The notes beneath the pieces were generated by a model that saw only the letters and a list, made by a program, of their open reading frames with translations, did no database searches and had not been told where the DNA came from. A program made the translations under genes and the position numbers. Of a stretch of DNA of 64,000 nucleotides, positions 1-11,334 are shown in pieces. Source of the stretch: Symbiodinium natans (Eukaryota; Sar; Dinophyceae; Suessiales; Symbiodiniaceae); assembly GCA_905221605.1 (NCBI GenBank), contig CAJNDS010002479.1:1052501-1116500 (forward strand), in the 5' to 3' direction. Every line of letters begins with the position of its first letter. Position 1 is the stretch's first letter.

Positions 1-59
1 CTGTGCCCTGAAACAGAACCCAGCAATTCCCGACATTGGATTGGAGTTCAAGAAGTTCA

Positions 60-132
60 AGGACCCTAAACCCTAAACCCTATAAACCCTATAAACCCTA
101 TAAACCCTAAACTCTAAACCCTAAACCCTAGC
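60..132 (+). repeat. CCCTAAA tract with CCCTATAAA 9-mers
   Basis: Telomere-type repeats in CCCTAAA orientation, with a 9-base variant inserted. It marks the left end of a 2.5 kb stretch (1-2640) holding only repeats, one hairpin element and unrecognised single-copy segments. Confidence 0.9.
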
Positions 133-469
133 TAGTTTCGGCCGCGAGTCCCTTCCAAGCCCTGCACCCCCGAGTGCCCTAGAGGTTAAAGCTCCCCTGG
201 TTCGCGCCTGTAGATCCTGCGCCTGACTTTGCGCCCGCATTCCGAGAGAAATGGGGTTTCAGGGTTTAGGATTGAGCGTTTAAGGTTTAGGGCTTAGGGT
301 CTAGTGCTTCAGGCTTAGTGCTTGGGGCTCAGGGGCTCTAATTTGTGTTCCCTGTATGTTACGGGCATGAACTTACAGGGACCGTCATTTCAAAAGCTGA
401 CCGACAACATGTTTTAGTCATCCTCAACCCTCAGCCTAAGCCCTAACCCTCAGAATTGTTTTTTTTACG

Positions 470-600
470 AAACTAAGGGACCCGTAATGGAGTCCCCAAA
501 CAGTAGGATTCCCTTATAATAAGGACCCTAAACCCCAAACCCTAAACCCTCATAAACCCTAAAACCCCAAGTGTCCCCCATAATAAGGACCCTAAACCCT
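470..600. mobile_element. MITE family D, copy 1, truncated
   Basis: TTTACGAAACTAAGGGACCC and GGATTCCCTTATAATAAGGA are followed by CCCTAAA repeats where the right arm would be; AATAAGGACCCTAAACCC reappears after the insert. Confidence 0.55.
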
Positions 601-779
601 AAGCCCCAATCCCCGAATGTCGGGAACCCCCCCCCAAAAAATGGCGCCCGCGCGAGAGGAGGAGGCCGACCTTATGCCGAAGATCATGCGGAGCCTTTGC
701 CCCCTAAGGTTGGAACCATGGGTTTAGGGTTTAGGGTTTTAGGGTTTAGGGTTTAGGGTTTCGGGGTTTTGGGTTGGAA

Positions 780-832
780 CCACTAAACCCTAAACCCTAA
801 ACCCTAAACCCTAAACCCTAAACCCTAAACCC
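780..832 (+). repeat. CCCTAAA array (about 7 units)
   Basis: Pure CCCTAAA units facing a TTTAGGG tract at 719-760, so orientation flips within 20 bp. Confidence 0.95.
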
Positions 833-868
833 TCGTTCATGGGTTCCCCGGTATTCTAGGCCCGTATT

Positions 869-977
869 CCCAGAGACTCCAAAACCCCTTAATTAAGGAA
901 TATACCTTAAATCATATTAGGGTTCCTACTATAATTTAAGGTATATTTTTAAATTAAGGGGTTTTGGAGTCTCTGGG
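869..977. mobile_element. 109-bp hairpin element (MITE-like)
   Basis: The ends CCCAGAGACTCCAAAACCCC and its reverse complement are near-perfect, and the inverted homology continues through TTAATTAA and AAGGTATA to the middle. Nearly the whole element is one imperfect palindrome. No second copy was found in the window. Confidence 0.7.
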
Positions 978-1291
978 TTCTGAATAGTGTATTTCAGGGT
1001 TTAGGGTTTACGATTGGCTTGGGCCGGCGATTCGCCAGGCCCCTTTACATAATGATATTCGAATCATATATCCACTTTTTTGCTTGGCTCGGCCTCCTGT
1101 ACCTGAAACTTCCTTTGCCAGATTTGGGGAAAACTGGCCGATCCCAGAAATCATTTCGCACAGATTTGGATGGCAGCATGGACACCATGATTTTCCAGAT
1201 TTGGGGGCCTTGGAACCCTGAGGGCTGGTGCAAGGAGCTTCTTGGGCGTTCCAGGATGGAGGCATTGGAGAAGGGAGCCCGTAGGCTATAA

Positions 1292-1347
1292 CCCTAAACC
1301 CTAAACCCTAAACCCTAAACCCTAAACCCTAAACCCTAAACCCTAAA
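1292..1347 (+). repeat. CCCTAAA array
   Basis: About eight units, followed by single-copy sequence (1350-1470) with no recognisable gene. Confidence 0.95.
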
Positions 1348-2345
1348 TTTTATCAAGGCTGTGTGATGGCGTCCCAAGACGTCCAGGGCGTTGGGTTGGG
1401 TGTTATGGAACTTGGAGTTCCAGAAGAATGTCGTGTTCGGCACAGGTCTCAGAATGATTGCTGAAGACTCGGGTTTGGGGTTTAGGGTTTGGGGCTTTTA
1501 GGGTTTAGGGATTAGGGTTTAGGGTTTAGGGTTTAGGGTTTAGGGGCTGCCCACAAATCGAACCCCAAGGAGCCTTTGGGGCGCGAACTACGAGCTCTAC
1601 AGCCGCGGTTCGCTTGCAGAGCTGGGTTTAGCTTTTTGGGCTTTGGGTTTAGGGGTTTATTTCGGGTTTAGGGTTCAGGGTTCAGTTTTAGGGTTTAGGG
1701 TTTGGGGTTTGGGGTTTTGGTGTCAGTGTCTAGGACTCTTGGCTAGGGTTTAAGGTTTTTTTTTTTTTTTTTTTCGGGCTTTTGGGGCTCTCAGGGTTCA
1801 GGGTTTAAGGATCAACTTCTTTGCGCTTTCTTTTTTCGCATGTTGTATTCGCAGTGCTTGCTTAAGCCAAGACCTCAGAGAACCTTACCAACAAATCAGT
1901 GCCGATTGATTTGTCTTAACGGAAACGTGACCTAGAAATTCCAGACTGAAATCCAGGGCTAAGCCCTAAACCCTACACCCTAACCCCTAAACCGCAGATG
2001 CCGCGTTGTTTTTCTAAATCTACTTCAAAAGGCTTCGTGCCTGCAGAGTTGGGCGTGGGTTTGTGATTCCTTGCAAGGCGGCACTGCCTATTTAGGGTTC
2101 TCTCAGGTCCTAATATGTATTGCGCCTCATGCCTTTTCAAAGAGGCGACCACGAAACGCACGTACAGGCTTCTAGGATTTTCTTGCTTTAGTATGCGTAG
2201 AGCAAGATTGAAACCTTTCAAGCCTTTTTTATCAAGCCCGCCAATAAACCCTAAGCCCCAACCCCAACAGGACCAGGGGTTTGGGGTTTAGATCCTGGGG
2301 AGCCTAAATCCCAAACCCCGCAGGATTACGGGTTTAGGGTATAGG

Positions 2346-2449
2346 CTTGGGATGTTCTCCCTTGTACTATCAGTCCATAATAGGGATTACAATAGGGGGC
2401 ACAAGAATCCCTAGTTAGGTTCTGTTAGTATAAGGGGGAACATCCCAAG
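2346..2449. mobile_element. MITE family A, copy 1
   Basis: Ends CTTGGGATGTTCTCCC and its inverse. Internal inverted arms carry the family signature GTACTATCAGTCCATAATAGG. About 104 bp with no coding capacity. Confidence 0.75.
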
Positions 2450-2479
2450 GTTTAGGTTTCAGATTCGGGGGAACCTAAA

Positions 2480-2621
2480 TAGGGCTTAGGGTTTAGGGCT
2501 TAGGGTTTAGGGTTTAGGGTTTAGGGTTTTGGGGTTTTAGGGTTTTAGGGTTTAGGGTTGAGGGTTTAGGGTTTTAGGGTTTAGGGTTTAGGGTTTAGGG
2601 TTTAGGGTTTAGGGTTTAGGG
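2480..2621 (+). repeat. TTTAGGG array ahead of the LRR gene
   Basis: About 140 bp of TTTAGGG with TTTTAGGG and TTGAGGG variants, ending directly against the first recognised LRR exon. Confidence 0.95.
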
Positions 2622-2643
2622 CATCACCTTCCTCGGCTTTGAA

Positions 2644-2705
2644 ATGCATCCCCAGGCCGCCTGGAAGGATGCCCTTGCTTCTGGCGCCGCGGTGCGCAGA
2701 GCTTG
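2644..2705 (+). CDS. LRR gene, first recognised exon (N-terminal cap)
   Basis: It reads from a possible ATG through AAWKDALASGAAVRRAW and leaves at a GT donor in phase 2. Joined to the next exon it completes W-DGVSC, the usual end of an LRR N-terminal cap. The frame is also open a little upstream, so the ATG at 2644 is a guess and an earlier exon may exist. Confidence 0.6.
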
Positions 2706-2713
2706 GTGGCCCC

Positions 2714-2890
2714 CTAAACCCTAAACCCTAAACCCTAAACCCTAAACCCTAAACCCTAAACCCTAAACCCTAAACCCTAAACCCTAAACCCTAAACCCTA
2801 GACCCTAGACCCTAGACCCTAAACCCTAAACCCTAAACCCTAACCCTCAACCCTGAACCCTAAACCTAACCCTAAAGCCTAAACCCTAAA
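2714..2890 (+). repeat. CCCTAAA array in LRR intron 1
   Basis: About 175 bp beginning 8 bp after the GT donor of exon 1, with some CCCTAGA and degenerate units at its right. Confidence 0.95.
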
Positions 2891-3186
2891 CCCCATGTAC
2901 CCTGGAGGCCAGAGGCTCTAGAATTCACCCCTAAACCCTGAACCCTAAACCGCTTCAAGTTGCCTTGCAGGTTATTGGTGCGTGGGATATGAGGGTTTCG
3001 GGATTGAGGGTTTATGGGTAGTAGTCAGAAGTGTATCTAATTTCATTTCATGTTCAACGTACATTTACCCTACTTATGCCGAATTCACTCTAAACCCTAA
3101 ACCCTAAACCCTAAACCCTGAACCCTGAACCCTGAACCCTAAACCCTAAACCCTAAACCCTGAACCCTCCACCCCTCGATGCCCAG

Positions 3187-3247
3187 GGATGGCGTCTCCT
3201 GTGTGAGGGAGGACGGCGTTCTCAAAGTGTGGGGCCTGAGCATCAAG
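3187..3247 (+). CDS. LRR gene exon 2 (cap to first repeat)
   Basis: Follows AG at 3185-3186 and encodes DGVSCVREDGVLKVWGLSIK. It leaves at a GA donor (GACTGA). The next exon begins GACG, so GAC is repeated at the two junctions. The pattern GVxC..DGxVxxLxL is typical of an LRR cap running into repeat 1. Confidence 0.75.
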
Positions 3248-3267
3248 GACTGATCGAAGTTAGGGTT

Positions 3268-3356
3268 TACCCTAAACCCTAAACCCTAAACCCTAAACCC
3301 TAAACCCTAAACCCTAAACCCTAAACCCTAAACCCTAAACCCTAAACCCTAAACCC
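3268..3356 (+). repeat. CCCTAAA array in LRR intron 2
   Basis: Twelve units starting 20 bp after the GA donor of exon 2. Confidence 0.95.
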
Positions 3357-4337
3357 AAGTTCTAAACCGTAAGCCCTTGTAGCTTTTGCAAGGAGCCATC
3401 ATTCCATCGAGAGAGTTTGAGGTTGGGATTTTGGACTGGGGTTTGCGATTTAGACCTACACTCTCTACATGAAGGTTCATGGATGGTTGCAAGTCGGGTT
3501 ATTCGGAAGGCAACCTATAAACATAGATTCTTAAATACGATATAGCTCTGCTTCTAACCACCCATAAACCAGAACCCTAGCTCCCAAACCCTAAACCCCG
3601 AACCCCGAACCCTGGACCCCAACCCCTCAACCCTAGAGCTGTTTGCATTTTTTTTTTTTTTTTTTTGGGGGGGGGGGGGTAGCAGGAAGGCCCTCAGCCT
3701 GCGACCCACAAATTCTCAACCCAGTTGCCTGCCCGGCTTTGTGCTTGAAATCCTCACATACTGGTTCTTAGGATTTAGAGTTTAGGGACATCCCTCTATA
3801 TAGTGCCCTTGAAGGGTTTGTGTAGGGTTGCGAATTCCCTCATGTCCTGCTAAACGCCTGTAAGCTCAAACCCTCATCCCTGCAAGCCCAGATCCCAAAA
3901 TTCCCAACGCGCTTAGCCTCACAGCCTCCGGGACCTTTTCTGGTGCCCCCTTGTTTAGGGCTTAGGGTTTACGATGTCCTTGTCTTGCAGACAGCTTGCA
4001 TCCACGGGGGCGAAATGAAGCGCCCATTCGCCTCGAGTTCTAATGTCTAGGACAGTGTCATGCGCACTGTTTTTCGCAAGTACCCCGCCCTCCTGAAACC
4101 ATCCTTAGCTGAGATCCCCACTTGTGAACCGCATAAGCAACACGGGGCACAGTGGTGTTTTTCGTGCCTACATGCTCGTCAACTCAGCTAAGCCTTAACC
4201 AGAAACCCGCAACTCCAGTCTGAAACCCCCGAAAATCCTGAACAAGTGGTGATCACAATTACTAATCAATGGTCTTCCCTACTGGTCCCTGTAAAAATTA
4301 GTCTACCGCCCTTAACCCTGAACCACAGAGCCGTGAG

Positions 4338-4394
4338 GACGTCGAGCTGAACGGAACCCTGTCCACGGAGATTGGCTCTCTGGCCAACCTGCAG
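4338..4394 (+). CDS. LRR gene exon 3
   Basis: Nineteen codons encode DVELNGTLSTEIGSLANLQ, a clear LxGTLxxEIGxLxNLQ repeat half. Acceptor AG|GAC, donor GA (GAGACG), both phase 0. The next exon starts GAA and continues ELRLQGN, completing the repeat. Confidence 0.8.
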
Positions 4395-5113
4395 GAGACG
4401 ACGCTCTCGGTCATGCGGTTCAGGGTTTCAAGGCCCTAAACCCTCAGCCCTCAGCCCTAAACCCTCAACCTCAAACCATAAACCCCAAACCCCAAACCCC
4501 AAACCCCAAACCCTAAACCCTAAACCCTAAACCTGAACCCAAAACCCTAAGCCTTAAACCCCAAACTTCATACCCTACGTTCCCTTAGCCTCAGACTTCA
4601 ATGCCTAAGCACCCTATATCCTGAGTACCTCGACCCCCCAACTCCCAACCGCAAGTACCCTAAGCCCGAAACCCTAAACACATACAGGGTTTATTGTTGA
4701 GGGTTGGGGGTTTAGGGCTGAAACCCGAAGTAACCCTAAGCCAAAGCTTCAAAGCCCAAGCATCCTAAACCCTACGTACCCAAAAGCTGCCCAGACCCTA
4801 AGGAACCCGAAAAACCCAACTTCAAACCCGCAGTACCCGCACCCTAGATACCCAATGCCGAACCCCCAAGCAACCGAAACCTAATACCCTGTAATCCCTA
4901 AGCCCTAAGCTTCACAAACCCTACTTACCCAACCCGAAGCGCCCTAAGTACCAACCCCAAACCCTGAACCGTAAGTACCTTCACCCCACCCGAAACCCAA
5001 CTTCAAACCCAAAACCCTCAGCCCTAAACTCCAAAGCCCTATAAACCCCTATAAACCCTATAAACCCTAAACCCCAACCTCACACCCCAAGTACCCTAAA
5101 TCCGAAGTCGCAG

Positions 5114-5141
5114 GAATTGCGGCTTCAGGGCAACCTGAAAG
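5114..5141 (+). CDS. LRR gene exon 4 (28 nt)
   Basis: Encodes ELRLQGNLK plus one base. It supplies the LxLxxN part between exon 3 (SLANLQ) and exon 5 (GEMPAEL). The donor is GTAC and the following exon begins GTGA. Confidence 0.75.
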
Positions 5142-5346
5142 GTACCCGGCCATAGGGATTCAGAGAATTGTTGGGGGGATTGGGCAGGATTTGGGTTTGG
5201 GCTGTAGGGTTTAGGGTTTTGGGCATTTTTTTTTTTTTTTTGGGGGGGGGGGGGGGATTTGTAAGGATTTGGGGAATTTGGGATTTAGGGTTCAGTGAAT
5301 TCAGGGAATCTCGGGTTTTCGGGAGTTTAGCAAACCGAGGCAATCA

Positions 5347-5587
5347 TCCTAAACCCTAAACCCTAACCCCTAACCCCTAACCCCTAAACCCCTAACCCCT
5401 AACCCCTAACCCCTAACCCCTAAACCCTAAACCCTAAACCCTAAACCCTAAACCCTAAACCCTAAACCCTAACCACTAAACCCTAAACCCTAAACCCTAA
5501 ACCCTAAACCCTAAACCCTAAACCCTAAACCCTAAACCCTAAACCCTAAACCCTAAACCCTAAACCCTAAACCCTAAACCCTAAACC
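5347..5587 (+). repeat. Long CCCTAAA/CCCCTAA array in LRR intron 4
   Basis: About 240 bp. The left 80 bp is dominated by CCCCTAA units and the right 160 bp by CCCTAAA, so variants are clustered, not mixed. Confidence 0.95.
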
Positions 5588-5977
5588 GCACAGCTTCCCA
5601 TGGCAGCTTCACTAGGGCACTGCTCTGGCTCCAATTGAGCTAGCGAGGTATCCCTAGGTGTGCCCCCTTAAGGCACACGCGAAGCCCAAAGGTTTAGGGT
5701 TAAGGGTTCAGGGTTTAGGATTTAGGGGGTTTAGGGTTTAGTGTTTAGGGTTTCTTTGTTAATAAGGGTTTTAGGAAGAGGGAACAGCAAAGAGGGGAGG
5801 GGGAAGAGCCAAGAGAGGAAAGAGGGCTTGGCCCTGAAACAGTGTGTATACACAGAACGCTGTTTTCAAGAGCTTGGGGTTTCGGGTTCAGGGTTATAAA
5901 GTTTTGCTATAAAGCAACCCCCTAGTGGTAGGCGTCGAAAGGGCCGATTCCCGTGCACTGCGCATGCGTAGCGAGAG

Positions 5978-6016
5978 GTGAGATGCCTGCTGAGCTGAGC
6001 CAGCTCAGAAAGCTTC
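5978..6016 (+). CDS. LRR gene exon 5
   Basis: Encodes GEMPAELSQLRKL, the GxIPxxLxxLxxL half of a repeat, in phase with exon 4. It leaves at a GC donor (GCCGCT) inside the Arg codon that starts RYLNLEGNQL. Confidence 0.78.
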
Positions 6017-6152
6017 GCCGCTTGGGCAGCCCATGAGGCTTTCGGTGTTTTTTATATGACCCTAAACCCTAAACCCTAAACCCTAAACCCTAAACCCTAG
6101 ACCCTAAACCCTAAACCCTACACCCGGGGCCTAAAGCCCCCAGCCTGCTCAG

Positions 6153-6183
6153 GATACCTGAACTTGGAGGGCAACCAGTTGAA
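6153..6183 (+). CDS. LRR gene exon 6
   Basis: Encodes YLNLEGNQL, the LxLxxNxL core, after acceptor AG|GATACC. It leaves at a GC donor (GCTTGG). The upstream intron is only 136 bp and consists mainly of CCCTAAA repeats. Confidence 0.75.
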
Positions 6184-6585
6184 GCTTGGCTATTTGGGGA
6201 GAGTCTCACAGAGGGTTTAGGGTTTAGGGCTTAGGGTTTAGGGTTAATGTCTTGGGGTTTGGAGACTTTATGTTTTAAGGTTTGGGGGTGTGTGCATCTA
6301 CCCAGAATGAGCCACACAGGAAGAAGAGTGCGTGTTATCGAAATGATGGGGGTGGCAACACGAGGGCACAACAAAACCATGCGCTTAGCTGGCTAACTGG
6401 TGCCACAACCTGGAGGGTTGCCAAAAACCCTGAGGGTGGATCTGTTTCGGGCTCAACAATCTTGAAAGAACTGTGGACCTACAGCCGCACCTATAATCTA
6501 GGGTTTAGGGTTTAGGCTTTGGGCTTCAGGGTTTGGAGTTTAGGGGTTAGGGCAGGCTGCAAGTGTGCAGCGTGTGCCTGGCCAG

Positions 6586-6623
6586 GAGCGGAGACCTTAC
6601 GTCGAAATGGCAGACGCCTTTGT
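6586..6623 (+). CDS. LRR gene exon 7
   Basis: Encodes SGDLTSKWQTPL in the phase set by exon 6 and leaves at a GC donor (GCACCT). The next exon begins GCTCC, so GC is repeated. It is the least regular of the early repeats. Confidence 0.6.
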
Positions 6624-6662
6624 GCACCTTGGCAGCTGCATTGGGATAAGGGGGTCTGGGGC

Positions 6663-6810
6663 TTAGGGTTTAGGGTTTAGGGTTTAGGGTTTAGGGTTTA
6701 GGGTTTAGGGTTTAGGGTTTAGGGTTTAGGGTTTAGGGTTTAGGGTTCAGGGTTTACAGTTTAGGGTTTAGGGCTTGGGGTTTGGGGTTTAGGGTTTAGG
6801 GGGTCTCGGG
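6663..6810 (+). repeat. TTTAGGG array in LRR intron 7
   Basis: About 13 pure units, then degenerate ones. Confidence 0.95.
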
Positions 6811-7052
6811 TATGCTTTAGGCTCTCGGCTCCCTAGGCTTCAGGGTTTAGAGCCTGTTGTTGTCTATTTTCCAAAGCCATACGTCCGTACGCAAAACCCC
6901 TCGGACAGGTCCAGAGAATCTATGCCTCTAAGCCTTAGAATCCTAAATCCGCCACAATCCTAAACCCTAGAACCCTAAGTCCTAGACCCCTAAAACCCTA
7001 AACCCTACATCCGACACCCTAAACCCTAAACCCTAACACCCCAAAACCAGAG

Positions 7053-7108
7053 GCTCCGGGCTCCTAAGCCTGACGCTGTCGCTGAATTGGTTCACGGGCC
7101 CCTTGCAG
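7053..7108 (+). CDS. LRR gene exon 8
   Basis: Encodes SGLLSLTLSLNWFTGPLQ, matching LxxLxLxxNxFTGPL. Donor GA (GACGGG); the next exon begins GATTTC. Confidence 0.78.
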
Positions 7109-7824
7109 GACGGGGTTTAGGGTTTGGGGTTTAGGGTTTAAGGTTTAGGGTTTAGGGTTTAGGGTTTAGGGCGACTGAGACAGAGAGAGGTTGCCCAGAA
7201 GAACCCTGATGAAAATATAGGGATTGAGTGTTTGGGGTTTAGGGTTTAGGGTTTATGGATTCAGGGTTTAGGGTTCAGGGTTCAGGGATTCAGGGTTCAG
7301 GGTTTAGGGTTTAGGCTTTATAGTCATCCATGTATGGATAGAGTTTGGGTTTCGGGGAAGGGGGGGTTGTTTTCGGGGATTTGAGGGTTTGTCCACGTTT
7401 TTTGGGGAACCCATACATAGAATATTTGGAACCCGTACATAGAATATTTGCGGGAGCATGTTTAAGACAGCTTCTGGGCGCCCGCTTGAGGGGGCCTCTT
7501 GGCGTCTTCCGGAACCCCAGGTCCCGCCCACCCCCTCCTGCCAGCCCATTTCTCTCAGCAGCCACGTCTGTGTACCTCTCTTGGCCCGCGGGAAATATTC
7601 TATCTATCATGCTGCAAACCTTCCTCTTTTTCTTACTTCGCCTTTAGTTGAACTTTAAACTTTTTGGGTTTCCTTTTTTTAGTAGGAATATTAAAGTTTA
7701 ACCTTTTTTCCCCTTGGTTATTGGAGAAGTAAGTTTTTGGTTGGGATTTCAAAAACTCTATCTCCCCAGGATGCCTATAAGAGTTTAGGTTCTAGGGGTG
7801 AGGGGCGCCGAACCCTGCGAGCAG

Positions 7825-7888
7825 GATTTCCCCGTCGAGAAGCTTCCTGAGCTCGAGATTCTGGAGCTGGCCCTCAATTCCTTGCAGG
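7825..7888 (+). CDS. LRR gene exon 9
   Basis: Encodes a whole repeat, FPVEKLPELEILELALNSLQ, and leaves at a GC donor (GCGGCG). It joins in frame to GSLPRLDKL in the next exon. Confidence 0.82.
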
Positions 7889-8694
7889 GCGGCGCGTCTC
7901 AAGTTCTGACTGGCCAGCCGCCTGTTGGTTTGCGGTTTGGGGTTTGGGGTTTAGGGTATGGGGTTTAGGGATTGGGGTGTAGGCTTTCGGGTTTAGGAGC
8001 TAGCTGCACTTTTTGGGGGGGATTTGGGTTTCAAGGGCCTTGTGGCGCGTGCTTGGCATGCGGATCGTTGAGCCGAAGACCGTACAAGCCCTATAAACTT
8101 CTTCGCCAGTCACGCCCCCCGAAAGCTCGCAGTCATCAAGCCCCCGAAACCTGAACCCTGAACCGGCCTAAACCCTAAACCCTAAACCCTAAACCCTAAA
8201 CCCTAAACCCTAAACCCTAAACAACTATTATGCTGTAAACCAGAAAGCTCAGACAGTAAGTTTAGGGGCCCAAAACCACATAAACATAAGGATCCCACCA
8301 TTGGGGGGGGGGGGGTATGTATAGAGGCCTCTATGAGGGGGAATCTTAAAACAAAAACCTGTTTGTGGACTTCTTAGGTGTTTATGGTTTTTGTTGCCCC
8401 TAAAGTGTGGGTGTTCTCAAAGATCTGTCCCTAAACTCAATCCGGTTTGGGTTCAGGGTTTAGGGTTTAGGGTCCATGAGGGCGAGCAGCCAGGGCCCGC
8501 CTAACCTTTGCTCGAAGGTTCACGGGTACTTCTAAGTAGGGTTAGAAGTTGGGTAACCGACATTAGAACCTTAAACCCTAAACCCTAAACCCTAAACCCT
8601 AAACCCTAAACCCTGAACCCGAGCTAAAATGGCACCCATGAGCCTGCAAGCAGGGGGTTTATGTGGGAGTTTCGGGGTCCGTACAGTAGAACCC

Positions 8695-8835
8695 CGACGT
8701 CCCTAAACCCTAAACCCTAAACCCTAACCCTAAACCCTAAACCCTAAACCCTAAACCCTAAACCCTAAACCCTAAACCCTAAACCCTAAACCCTAAACCC
8801 TAAACCCTAAACCCTAAACCCTAACCCTAAACCCC
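8695..8835 (+). repeat. CCCTAAA array ending near LRR exon 10
   Basis: About 19 units; the acceptor of exon 10 (8843-8844) follows within 10 bp. Confidence 0.95.
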
Positions 8836-8844
8836 TCGCTGAAG

Positions 8845-8896
8845 GTTCTCTTCCGCGCTTGGACAAGCTGTCGCAGTTGCGAGTCCTGGACTTGAG
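8845..8896 (+). CDS. LRR gene exon 10
   Basis: Encodes GSLPRLDKLSQLRVLDL, a strong LRR half. It leaves at a GA donor (GACCGA), and the next exon completes RGNGKLGGALP. Confidence 0.82.
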
Positions 8897-9128
8897 GACC
8901 GACCTCAACCCCAAACCTTAAGGGTTTAGGGTTTAGGGTTAACCTGAACCCGAAGCCCGAAAACTGAACAGCCTGAAGCCCCAAGCCCTAGATCCTAAAT
9001 CTTAAGTCCCCAAACACTTCAATCCCTAACTCCTAAGACCTACGTCCAGACTCACTGAAACCCTATAACACCCTTAAACCCTGTCCCAGGATCCGAACAA
9101 GAGGGGGGGGGGGGGGGGGGGGGCAGAG

Positions 9129-9226
9129 GGTTTAGGGTTGGGGTTTAGGGTTTAGGGTTTAGGGTTTAGGGTTCAGGGTTCAGGGTTCAGGGTTCAGGGT
9201 TCAGGGTTCAGGGTTTAGGGTTTAGG
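9129..9226 (+). repeat. TTTAGGG tract with a homogeneous TTCAGGG block
   Basis: Positions 9171-9211 consist of TTCAGGG units, flanked on both sides by TTTAGGG. It is preceded by a G-run of about 20. Confidence 0.9.
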
Positions 9227-9948
9227 GCGAATTTAGAAAACTCCCTAGATCCCGAAAACTTCGGCTGAGAGTTGGAAGCCCCCCCAAACCACCCCAAAGA
9301 GCGGATTGATGACCTTCACTAAACGTGTAGGACTTGGGGGGTGGTTGCAGGTGGGTCGAGCCTCTCGGATTGCTGGATCCCTCATTACGGTTTGTCAGGG
9401 GAGTCTGCCGGGTCGTGCCGCTCGCAGATGGAGCCAAGTACGACGACATGGGGTTTAGGGTTTAAGGTTTAAGGTTTAGGGCTATTAGTTGAAGGTTCAA
9501 CACCGGCGCTTTATAAAGGTTCACGGGTAGTCACAAGTCGCGCCATAAGTCGGAAGCAACCGAGGTTTACAGCCGAAGTACAGGAACTGCAGTTGTGCTT
9601 AAGCTTCCCATGGACCTTATTCAAGTTTGTCCCGACTCCGATCTCGATGTCCCATTTTGCCTCTAGGGGTACATATGACCAATAACTGAGCGTCTTGTTC
9701 TATCTAAATCATATAGCCCCCCCCCCGAAACTCTGAGCCCTAAAGCCTACACCCTCCACCCTAAACCCCAAAACCCAACACCCTGAACCCTAAACCCTAA
9801 ACCCCATACCCTCCACCCTAAAGCCTTCGAAGGGGGAGACCCTAAAAAAACCGTGAAATCCTTACCCCCCCCCCCCCCCCCCAAATCAGAAGTTCCTTAC
9901 ATCATCTTCAGGTAAGGGAGAGCCTTCGGGCCATCCAGACCAAGAAGC

Positions 9949-10080
9949 CTAAACCCTAAACCCTAAACCCTAAACCCTAAACCCTAAACCCTAAACCCTA
10001 AACCCTAAACCCTAAACCCTAAACCCTAGCCCTAAACCCTGAACCCTAAACCCTAAACCCTAGCCCTAAACCCTAAACCC
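9949..10080 (+). repeat. CCCTAAA array before LRR exon 11
   Basis: About 130 bp with occasional CCCTAGC units, ending about 30 bp upstream of exon 11. Confidence 0.95.
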
Positions 10081-10113
10081 GTTGCTTCCTCAACTACCTG
10101 CTGTTCCCTGGAG

Positions 10114-10166
10114 GGGCAATGGCAAGCTTGGCGGTGCCCTCCCGCCCGGCTTGGGTCAGGTGCGGA
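10114..10166 (+). CDS. LRR gene exon 11
   Basis: Encodes GNGKLGGALPPGLGQVR. Acceptor AG|GGGC, donor GC (GCAACC). The next exon starts GCCTG and completes the Ser codon of RSLIQLHLS. Confidence 0.8.
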
Positions 10167-10179
10167 GCAACCTGGACCA

Positions 10180-10252
10180 AGGGTTTAGGGTTTAGGGTTT
10201 AGGGTTTAGGGTTTAGGGTTTAGGGTTTAGGGTTTAAGGGTTTAGGGTTTAG
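10180..10252 (+). repeat. TTTAGGG array after LRR exon 11
   Basis: About 10 units starting 14 bp after the GC donor. Exon 11 is thus framed by arrays of opposite orientation. Confidence 0.95.
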
Positions 10253-10637
10253 GGTTTCGGTTTCAAGTTTATAGTCTAACAGCAAGCTAGGACACAAGCG
10301 TTTTGGGCTTTGGGTTTTTTGAGGGTTTAGGGTTCAGATTTCAGGGTTTTTAGGTTTCAGGGTTTAGGGTTTGCGGGCGGAGATAGAAGCTGCTCCCGGA
10401 GAGAGGAGGGACAAGAGCTGTTCAGAAGGGAAAGGGAGGCTTCGGACCACCTGCCAGAAGCCCTTCCAGGCCGTCACCTTACAAACCCTCAACCCTTTGC
10501 CTCCCTTCAGCCTTGAACTCTAATACCTCAGGGTCCATGTTAGGGAAGGCTTTGGAACTATAAACCCTGCGCACCCAACCTTCTCCTAAACCCTAAAGCC
10601 CCTGAGTAATAACCCCAGTTCAACCCTACGCACCGAG

Positions 10638-10676
10638 GCCTGATCCAGCTTCACCTGTCCAACAACCAGTTCGATG
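10638..10676 (+). CDS. LRR gene exon 12
   Basis: Encodes LIQLHLSNNQFD, an almost ideal LxLxLSNNxF core. Donor GC (GCACCA). It joins to GPVPETFGNLSEL. Confidence 0.82.
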
Positions 10677-11334
10677 GCACCAAGACTGTGCATTACGCTT
10701 GCTCAGGGCTAGGGTTTAGGGTTCAGGGTTCAGGGTTGAGGCTTCAGGGTTTCAGGTTTCAAGGCCGTGCAGGGTAGTTGTAAGTTACAAGTGCTTAGAA
10801 TCTTTCTTAGGGTGTTTATAGCCCTACTTTAGAACTGGCTTTGAACCTTCTTAGGCATTTATAGCCCTACTTATAATTAACCTTGACAGGGGTAGTTTTG
10901 AACATCATTTTAAGGTCTTATTGCCCTGAATCACCTACATAATCCTTGCAAGGGCAGAAAAAATACTTTTTATAGGGCCCCCAAACCTACCCCAGTTTAG
11001 GCTTCTTCAAGGTCTTTTTGTGTCTCAAAAGAACTGCCGTGTGGTCCACATGCTAGGGTTGAGGGTTTGGGGTGCAGGGTTTAGGGCTTAGGGTTTCGGG
11101 TTTAGGGTTTAAGGTTTAGGTGCAACCCAACGGCCAGTTCGCTATATTGCAGTCCCATTGTGGGGTTCCCACTTGAAGACGGAGCTGTGTATTTGCCCTA
11201 AACCTGAACCCTACCCCTCAATTTGTACTAAGGCACCGCGCTGCCTGAACAATCCTTACAATCTTCCGGGGAAGACATAAACACCTCAGTCGACTCTGGA
11301 ACTCCCAACCCCCGGCAGGTCCAAGGAGGGTTTT

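Noticed and set aside
571-7660. Many 60-100 codon frames ending in GFRV or NPKP
   Set aside because: They consist of or end in translated TTTAGGG/CCCTAAA repeat with no conserved content.
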